From assembly GCA_022829145.1 (NCBI GenBank), contig CM040741.1, positions 55,734,180 to 55,798,179 of the forward strand: a DNA stretch of 64,000 nucleotides, given 5' to 3'. Made by a program: the position numbers and the translations under genes. The notes under the pieces are model-generated. The model was not told where the DNA came from, searched no databases, and saw nothing but the letters and a program-made list of their open reading frames with translations. Shown one piece after another: positions 23,396 to 34,006 of the stretch. Position 1 is the first letter of the stretch. Each line of letters opens with the position of its first letter. The DNA comes from Albula goreensis (lineage: Eukaryota; Chordata; Actinopteri; Albuliformes; Albulidae).

Positions 23396-26300
23396 ATGCA
23401 CATTGTGTGTGTATCTACTAACAAATATGCGACTGAAAAAGTAGTAGGAAGTCTCGTTGTGTGTACAAACCTGACATTCAATATTCATCATGACATAACA
23501 GTGCTGTCGATCTGCATCACATATGTATTTGTAATGTATGTATTCTTAAGAACGATTTTTTTTAATTAGCTATGCTAGATGTTTCTTTTCAAATTGCCAG
23601 TATTTTTTAAATTATCAGTTTATAAAGGGAAATAATATCTGCTTGACCCAGTATGATGATGCATATATTTTCAAACTCAAACCTGTACTACACCCTCAGA
23701 GCCATACCTTGTAATGAGGATGGCAGTGTCCACAGAGGGAAGATCATCCCTCCATCTTGTGTCAAAGTCTGACGCCATGCCCTTTCTCCCATACTCCTCC
23801 TGTTGCCACCGGCAGAAGCTCTCAAGCATCTTCTCTCCATGATGCCCAATGTACATGTCCGCCTGTGAACACAGCATGTAGATTCCATTACAGACCATAC
23901 ATATGGCATCTATAACCTCTACATTCAGAAAAAATAACGTCTTCCTCTCCTTGTAAGATCCACATTTCTATCCACATTTTTTTATTTACTAACTTGGAAT
24001 GGGCTATTAAACTGAAGTAATTTCAGAGTCACAACAACCCGATCAAGGGTTTTCCTCCAGCAGTTCCTTTACAGACAAATAACAGGTGTGTGGTTGATCA
24101 GGGAAATCAACACAGCTAGCACTGACATGGTCTGTATTTGGCCACAGCTGGCACTGGCATTGTTGCATCTGTTAAAGCCAAGTCACTGGAAAGATATCAA
24201 ATGGACATAAAATAGACTAAATCCAAGTATTAGTATAGCTACCAAAAACATCAGCATTAGCAACTGTAAAGAAGGCGTTTCAAACTAACAAATGAGACAT
24301 ATAGTGACCACATTTTCAATATGCCCATGATGTGGTTTTCCACCACCTTTGATACGCTGAATTCAAGTAATCTTTTATGTTTCTGAACACTCTGTCCAGA
24401 ACATGGTCAAATGTGGTCTTTGAAGACCACAGCTGTTTTAGAAAAAGGAAAAAAAATACATTTCTGTAATATTTCTAAATTACATAATTCAACATGGAAT
24501 CCATCAAGTGTACAGAAACACTTTGATCATGTATGAGCATCCATTCAGTGAGTCATACCAGATCACATTGGCCAAATCAGTGCATTAATTAAAGGGATCT
24601 GAAATTTTTCATGGCATATTCCCTACATCTTCTTCAAAAGAGTTACCGAACATTCTTTAAATCTGAACTGTAAAATGTGTGGACAAGGCCAATGCCAACC
24701 CAACAACTGTGAATATTGACTGCAGGGGTGAGCAGTCAATGAGTTATTCATTTAAAAGATGTAGTACATTTGATTTGAAAATACATTTCAGTAAATAAAA
24801 AAGACAAGAGATACTAGTCCAGCAACTGATTCATTTGCACTGTAATGTTCTTTCTTACATTTCAACCTCAGCTGAGTTCAGGCCCTGAGATTTCAACTGT
24901 GGGGTGAGGCATAGCTCATGCAGGTGTCTGATCAGGAGGGGGGTGTGACATGTATGTGTCACATGGTTGTTTGATCAGAGCAGCATACGTGTGCGCATGT
25001 GTCATGAGTTTGTCTGATCAGGACAGGGTAAGTGCATGTTGTGCCCTTACTGGAGTCTCCTGGAGTAGCACCAGCTTGGTCAAACGAATGTTGATTTGGA
25101 TTCCAAGGCTTTTGTGTTGAAACAGATTAAACACCTTGAAAAAATACAAGAAAACATGAAACAAAGTACACCTTTTCATTAATAATGAAATGAAATAGCT
25201 TCATGGCTACCTATGACATGCAGTTATTGCACCTATTGCAAAAACATCATTGAAGTACACATTGCACACCGAAACCCAGGAGTCTTTTGCAGATCAGAGA
25301 TTTAACATCGGTATGATTACCATCTGTTCTGCATTACTATCCTGTCTGACCAAAGATATTAATAAAAGACAAATGTCAACACTCTTTCTCTCAATAAGAA
25401 AGAATCAATTATGGTTAGAAATAATTTGTGCTATTCTTGGAGCCTCTCTGCTTTGAGAAATACCAGTAGAAATTAAAGATTGATATAAAAGTATACTGGG
25501 AGGATCTGACATAATTAATAATTCATAATTCATAATTCCTTGGTAAGAATTTTGCTTATTGTGAAATTCAAAGAGTGCTTCAGAGATGTGAGAGCAATTG
25601 GAAGATTTGATGGCTAAAAAACAGGCAACATTGGTACTGGAGGGAGTGCCCATAAGTCATGTTTTAAATATGCTAATGCTTTCAGTTAGTCAGAAGTTAA
25701 TGTAAAAGATGCCAAACATAGTTGGCTTAATAGCTTGCAAGCTAACAGCTGCTGTAATAAAAAATTAGAGACCTCACACATTAACATAAATAAACTTAAA
25801 CTCACGATTTAATTACAAAGATGAAACAAATTATGGATACAGCACAACCACAGCTATTGATAAAACTAAGAACACTCCAGGGAAGTGTTCTCAGTTTTAT
25901 CAATACTGGTGTAGTCTTGTTAGTTTAATTAGTAGTTTTATTGGTAGTGCTAATAGTTGATATTACATTATGAATTAATATTTTCAATTGATTTGACTGA
26001 TATCTTCACCAAAGATTAAGCATCACTGGACCACTGAAGAATCTCATAATCCTCCTCTTTGATTCATGGCTCTTGGCAGAGGAGGCACAAAGAAATTATG
26101 TCAGTTAGTTACCATAAAAAGGAAGAAACCATACCATATTCATAATGGTAAGAATGAACCTCTTCGCTGCCTCGGCTCCATGATAACTGACCATCATTGG
26201 ATCAGCAACAACCAGGGTCTCCACGTCGTACTCATGGAGTAATTTATATGAGTACCTTTTCCCTCTTCCTCCTTCTGACACTTTTTTGCTTTTCATTTTC

Positions 26301-29300
26301 TGCCTCTCTGGAGAAAAAAAAAACATTAAAAAAAACAATTTTGTACAAAATGGACAGTACACTTCAGGGCTAACAGATGATAGTAATTCAACTCAGCTGT
26401 AAGGAGATGGGGGTTTGAAAATCGATAGCAGCTAGCCAAGACTTCTTAATGACCACCTTCAAGCACACAGCACCAGACCTACTGCTGAGACTCCAGGCTC
26501 CAGGTGAGCCAGGCTCTGTTACTCACCTCAGGGCCTCTGATCAAGTTACAACCTTTTCCTTGCCAGGGATTGGCTTACATGAAAATGGGTGGATATGAAA
26601 CCTTTAATGGGTGTGATCACAGAAGTATTGTGACTCCTCAGAGATATATGCTTCAAGGTACATCAGTACATATAAGGATGCAAGGTAGCCTTAAAGACAC
26701 ACTAAAATTGGGTACTGTATATCCTCCTTAGCTACAGGCACTGCAGCTTCCAGAGCTGCCATATGGTTCTAAACTGTAAAGAAATGTGCACTTTCATGTT
26801 TTAAAGCAGATTGGGTCATATATCAAACACAAATATTTCTACAATGCTAAAGAATGGTACATGTTATACACAGAACATGCCTCTGTTGCATACAAGAACG
26901 AATTTTGATATTCATGTAATACACATTTTAGGAACAAATTGAGACCAAAAATGTGGCTAGTCCAGTTCATTTGGTAAAGATTAATTTGGTAGTTTTATAC
27001 AACATTTCACATTAATTCCAGTGCACAACAAAGGTAACAGGGTTCCCATTAACAACATAAACCAGTACTTTCCAATGAAGGAGAAAATTCTCATTTTGTC
27101 CAGACACAGACAAAAATGATGTGCCTCATTTACAGAGTTAAAAGATTTTCGGAAACTATTGTAATTGTTTTGATGGGAGGTGATGTTTTGAATTTGTATC
27201 GGGAGACATATTTTCTGCTTTTTCAGTAGTGTGTACATTCAATGCAATCACTTGTGTTCAGTAGAGTATGTAACCTGACAACAGGTAGGGCACAAACTTT
27301 ACCTTTAAACTATTCTTGGGTCAACACTTTTCATTCATTTTTCTTGATAAATTACCAAATTAAATCATTGGTAAGTAACCCCTGCCATATTCCAATGCCT
27401 CATGGGAATCATCCAGATAAGACTTATTGCAGATCATATAATTTAAAATGACATGTCTGAAGGTTTTGTTCTATGCAGCCAACACATTGGGAAAAACATT
27501 TAATTAATCTGGATTCTGTCTTCTAATTCAGTGATGCAATATGAAGAAAGAGAAAGCCACAGAGATGTAATTAAAAAAAGACTTTAGAATTGCCTGCCAA
27601 TTAATTAAATAGATAACTGGCACAAGTCCCAAATCTGCTTGATTTATTCATTTCAATTAATGAAAATTAAAGAGGAAAATATCGATTTAACTGCATAATA
27701 GACCACATTTGAGCACAAAGCAAACTAGAGGATAGCAAGCAAACTTCAAGTAATATCTGCTGTTTCATGAGTGTGAAACAGAATATATAACAATAAATAT
27801 TTACAGGAATTATTCTCTGATTTGATTCATCAACAAATAAAGTTCATTTGGGTACTAGGACATTCTTGACAAAATTGTGATGTAAGGAAGAAAAATCACT
27901 GCAAATTTAAATTAGCCATTATTTTACCTATTCAATCATTCAGTGACTTAGCCCAGTCTTTAAAAATGTTAGTTTATTACAGTGAATAGAAAATGGATGG
28001 GAGTAATGGCATAATCTATGCCCCACCCGGCACCAGATCACCACACGTAATTGTTTTATTAATGAGGATTGCATAATTAAACTCATTATGATTACAGTCT
28101 GTGCTCTTCTTTTTCCTAGTTAATGTTTGGTTGTGGATCAAGCTCAATTGAAAACATGAAACCCTCTATACTACCTGAAGTGGAGTGCTTAAAGGCATTT
28201 TGTGTCAGCTCTAGAAATACTTTAAATTATTGTTTAGTCTAAATGGTAGATTACATATCAGTCACAAGAACAACACTAAAATGAGCTTGTTAAAAGTTAT
28301 GTAGTGTGCATAATGGTCCTCATTTATCAAGCATTTACACACGTACATTTACATTGTTTTTATTTAGGAAAAAAAAAGCAAATATTTAGGATGCATCCTG
28401 TAAATTATTGTGTTTGATCCTTTCCATCATGAATAAATCAGATGTAAATTTAGACTTGTATAAATGATTGATAAATGAAGCCAACTACTGCATCAAGGTT
28501 CATATACAATAATGATTGCAATGGAAATGTGGATTTCTAATTGTAGAGAGTTAAAGTATGGCAGAGTCATTTGCACAGAGTATATTCCAAAACCACACAC
28601 ATACACTCAAACATTTAGTAGAATCCAATAAAGAAAGTGCACTAATTTGAGTTAATCCATAAGCAAAACTTTGGCTAACAATCAACACATGATGCATCAA
28701 AATGCCTTTGACCAATGTTCAGCAAAATTAACACACCTGGAACAACTCCACAGTAATTAGGAGTCGTCTGTTTGGCCGCCCTCTCCTCCATGGAGCGCTT
28801 CCTTCTGTAGACGCGGTGAGCATGTCCCGTGACCGCAAGTGTGTGGTTCACAGGCTCGATAAATAAAAAATCTTCATTGAGTTGAATAAACCCCATCTGG
28901 AGATGAAGAAAAAAAAACACAAATTAGTCTCTTCCAACTCAATATACACCGAAGTGTGCAAAACAAAATTAGGTTAGCTTTTGATCCTTGAAGCATGGAA
29001 CCCAAACCATTGGGGGCGCCCACGATTCTTGTCCTCCATTTATGCCCTGCTGCATCACTGCTGCAGCCTGACATCACTCTGACTCCATGTGAGCCTAACA
29101 ACCTTCCATTGTGTTTGGCTCATTTACAAAATTAGGATTCCCAAAATGCACTGCAATGTGGGAAAAAATCACGTTTCTGCTATGAAATGATGTCAATAGA
29201 ATTAGTGTAACAACATATTTACAGGAACGAAACAACCTTAATTGGTACAAACACTGAAAGATTTCAAACATCACTTAACATTTAAATGCTTGGAAGTAGT

Positions 29301-32300
29301 GAAACAATTGTCTCCCTTTTGAACAGCTTTACGGAGGGGTGTCAAATTTAATTTTGTTCCAACCAATTACCCTGTTTTAATGGGTACAATATATTTATTA
29401 GCTGAATGCTATTTCATTTTGCGGAATACATTGCAGTCAAATACTTGGGTATTGAGAATGTGGTAGTTCTTCAGTACCATTCCATCAAAAAAATGGAAAG
29501 CACAGTAAGTCACTAGGGTAATTAATAAATTAAGAGCAGGGGGTTGCAGTAAAAGCCAAGACAAAGACCAGCAATTCAGCTGGACAACCTCTGCCTTAGG
29601 GCACCACAGAGCTTTGTGCCTGATTGTGTATCAGCACAGTGATGGCATGGTAGTCTTTAGTGGTACCAGAACTGCTGCATAAAACAAGAAAGCCTGCCTA
29701 TTATTTTACAGATATTAAATCATTACATTTAATGGAGTCCTTATTCACTTGTGCTGAAGGTTTACATTTCAAAAGAACCTGGAGGTAATTCTGACTGTCC
29801 AGAGCAGATCAGAGCAGAGTGGATTAAGATGCTTGAAAGCAGGATTACAATAGACCTGAAAAGAAAAAAATCACTGTTGGTTCGCCCCTCACAGAGATCA
29901 CCTTTACACATATTCTGTTTGGGGGAAAATACTTGTTTCTCTTTAAAAGGCTATCAGGTTTGTTCCCTGTAAACATGCGCTTTGACCAGACCAGTGAGGG
30001 CCCGCGCTGGCCTGCAGCGGCCGTCGGCTCTGCTGAATGTCGAGCCCTGGGGCAGGGGCCGTCACGAGCTTGGGAGACGGCCGCAGCCCAGAAATTTACA
30101 TTACAGGTCAGTTAGTCCAAATAACAAGCCCCAGATCAGCTACTCCTGCGGAGCACCACCCTGGCTCCCGAACCGCGTTGCCACTTCCAATAACCCAAAT
30201 TGTCTACATGCACCTATTCCCTCAGGCAGCGAAGACAAAACATTGTAAGTAACTCCTAAATACCCCTCGGAGAATTACCTGATGTTTGAAAGGAATGTTC
30301 CTGAGACGAAGTTCACTGCAGGACCCTCGGAGAAGGCTTATTTGGTTTGAGGTCGTTTAGTTCTGACGACTCCTGCAGACTAAACAAGGGGATCGTTTGC
30401 CTGATTAAAGGGAAGCTGATTAAGTTAGGGTTGGGTAGTAAGGGAGGCAGGAGAGCCCAATGCAGCCGGGAGCCATATTAAATCACCTTTTCCCCAACAA
30501 TTGGTACCTGTGAATTGTGCAAGCATGTTGCAAAAGTCACAACCGCTATATAGACATTTGCGTTGACGGAGGTACAAATACTTGATTGCACCTGTGCTTG
30601 CTCCTTAGCCTTTCAGAGTGCTGTGCTACACAAACTTAAAAATAATTGTAAAATATCTGTGATTGTTCAGTTGAGATGCTCCTTGTGTGCTACTGTACAC
30701 TAACACTGCCACAACTTATTTTCCACCTTCCTCCAAAACTATCTTGGGAATCATAATCCCATCTGCTTTAAAGACCCCTGTTTTCTCTTCTACCTGTATA
30801 TTGTCCCACATATAAGTTTTGGAAATGTTGTAAATTGTGCTTTAGACAGGTGTCGCTCATGAAAACACTTTTTTTGGTAGATATGAGGTTTATGGTTTTG
30901 TTTTTGCTGAGAGCAAAGGAGAAAAGGTTGTACACTTTATTCCAAAAATACATATTTATTCAGTATTCATTAGCATCTTTTAAATCTTTCAAAAGGTTTA
31001 GCTGCTGGGTTCCTTCCAGTCAGAAATATCAGTGCAAAAAAGGCAGAAATACTGTCCAATTCATCTGCATCTCTGAATTGTTTACAAATTACCCTAACAG
31101 CTAAATGGAAATAAGTATTAACTAATTCTGCATAAATACCTCAATAGAGAAGGGTACAAGTGGTGCACTGTCTAGGATTCTAACATTCAAAACACTGTGC
31201 CATCATTTCATTTAAGTGCAATTAAACCAGTAATGCACATCAGTCCAGGTAACTACTATGCCCCAGTGAAAATGAGGTGGAATAAAGTGTTGTTCTTAAG
31301 TAAGATTACTCATGCTGTCATTGCAATGAGTGGCATTTTCCTTTTGACATGAGCAGCCAGGCTCCATTCTGGATCAAAGTCATTGTGAAGTACCATTCTA
31401 CTGCAGCATTTTCGTCAGTGTGTGCCAAGCATTGATCCTGACCAGAGCACCAAGCCAGCCACATTAGTTTGCTTTGCCAAAAGAGAAATCTGGTGCTCTG
31501 AGGCCAGGCACACTGCATTATGAGATTATTATAATAACATCACGCCCTCTGATCTCATAACATGAGCTGTATGCTGTTATGGAATTTACAGTTATTAATG
31601 CAGACTGGTGAGGTGTGTTCACATTTGTAATTGACAAACTGTAATTGAAAAGGTTGTCCACTGGTCACAGTCTGCGTGAAGTAGGTTTCCTGGCAACATA
31701 TACTGTGCCATAACTGACAAAATATATAACAAGAAAGTAGCCTGAATATGTCTACAAATTGTTTTTCTTATTGGTTTTGTTTCGACTACAGGGACAAATT
31801 GCATCAATGTGACATTCCAGATTTATTTACACAACTAATAATCAAATTTTGACTACATATCCACTTCCTCAACGCTGAACTGTCCTCAGATAACACCTGC
31901 TGAATGAGTGATATAAACCTAAGTTTACACAATCATTCTCTCCAAAACAGGAGTGTTCACATTCTTTGTGCTGGTGTATTCTATTTGTACATTTACTTCT
32001 TCATGCAGGCATCTGACTGATGCTCTTTTCCATGATGACTTATACAGCCTTGCTTTTTAACATACAATCCATTCATGCAGCTGTATATTTACAGAGGCAA
32101 TTCAGGTTAAGTGCCTTGCTCAAGAGTGTAATAGCAATGCCCCACATGGGAAACAAACCTGAAACCTCTGAGTTAGAAGCCCAGTTCCATAACCCTTATA
32201 TTACACTGCCATCCATACTTTTGTGAACTTTGCTGGTTACAGTACATATGATTTACCTGCTCACAAAAAAAAAAAAAATCTGAAACATGATGTCTTGAAG

Positions 32301-33956
32301 ATGATCCATCAAAGATGATCCATCGGTCTACACTCAAATGACAAAGTTCAGAACAAAGTTCTTTGAAAATACACAGCATTTCAGCTGTGGCTTTTGAATT
32401 TGTAAACATGGTCTTAGATCAGAACAAATCCAAAGTATGTGTAACCATAAAGATGCAAAGACGCATCTCACCACCCATGCTCTATCTTAAAACTTCACTA
32501 CTGAATGTTGGTATGACCCACTGTCCGTCGAATCAAGAAGCTCATATACAGACATTATATATACCGAAATTGATTCAGTCAGAAAGTATATAATACAGAC
32601 ACTGAAGAATGCAGTCATGAATCTCTGTCAGGGAGCTCATGCATGCATACTTCAGAAATTCTCTGCCTTCTAATATCAGGAAGTTAATATCCAGGTACAA
32701 AATTTGGAGTACAGCAAATACATTTTCCATAAGTAACACTTGCTCCACTCTACCTACAGTCCTGACCACTACCCCCCAATTAGACATGCCATTGGGACCT
32801 TAGGTCCACTACCTCTTCTGGATCCCTAATGCACACTATTTTTTCCTGCATATTTCACCTAGTGTGACCTGGTTATTGTCCTGCTTGAGTGAGTCAGAGG
32901 AAGCCTGGTAGGTCTGTGCTCATGGAGTCTAAGTAAAAGAGCAGAAATTGTATTTTATGTCTCACAGTATGATTCTAATAAGTAAAATGCTTCAAGATTC
33001 AAGACGTTTTCTTGGCTCACTTAAAAAAAGTCCAGTGTGTGTTACCACCTCTAGTTTGTAGCTGTTGTAAAAGTTAATGTACATCAACTGCAATATCTCA
33101 TTAATTGAAATTGTTTTTAATGGACACTGTGAAGTTGAACAAAATGTGCACTCTTTGAGAGCCAGCTTTTTATATTTTCTTTCATTCTGTGAGGTGACGC
33201 TGCAAGTTAACAAGGGGAAGACGGCAATTCCAGTCCAAAGTCTTGGGAAGGGGTCCAAGCCATGAACACCACAGGGGCTAACCCCCAAAACCTCAGGGGG
33301 TTGCTAATGACTGCATTCAGTGGCTTTCTGATAAGTTCATGTTGTCTGCACTCGTTGATTCCAGAACCTCAGGAACGCAGGGTGGGCCAGAGACAGCTGG
33401 CTGGGGGATTCTGAAAATGACCCGCAAACACTGCAAGACACACCTGAGGCGCCAAGGAGATTGTTCTGGGTCAAACCACCCCTACCAACCACAGCCCAAG
33501 TTTTTCTCTTCTTTTCTGCCATAAAAGTGAGGGACGAGTTTGCAAAGCTGCATCATACATTGGCATGCAACGATAAAGGAAAACGTTCATCGCAACACAA
33601 GCAGTGAACAGGGGAGGGGAGGTGAGGTGCATGCTGGGATTCATCACCCCCTTGGTTCTATTTTTCTTGTTCCCCTGCAAGGTTTTCTGATCAAATGAAC
33701 AGGCTGAGTCATAGCAGATGACAAAGAAGGTCTGCTTGGATGAGATTCCTACTGCTGATGCCACTATGGTCTTTGCGCAAGGGAAGCAGTGTACAGGGAT
33801 ACGTAAACTAAGCTCTGAGAAGCCATTTGGCATATCATTCAGAGCCACACACTCACATACTCATACAAACTCACACGTTCTTGCAGATATGAATGCACAC
33901 ACTCACAGTCATTGAAACATGCATTGTGGAACACACAAATGTGCATGCATGCACAT

Positions 33957-34006
<50 letters not shown>

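Larger units (their letters stand above)
20941..23707 (-). other. ADAMTS19 intron 6 (2.8 kb)
   Basis: This is a phase-2 intron. It contains a TA microsatellite (23345-23392) and a perfect 16-bp inverted repeat (23272-23310) just beside it. Open frames of 80-109 codons occur but none resembles a known protein. Confidence 0.85.
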
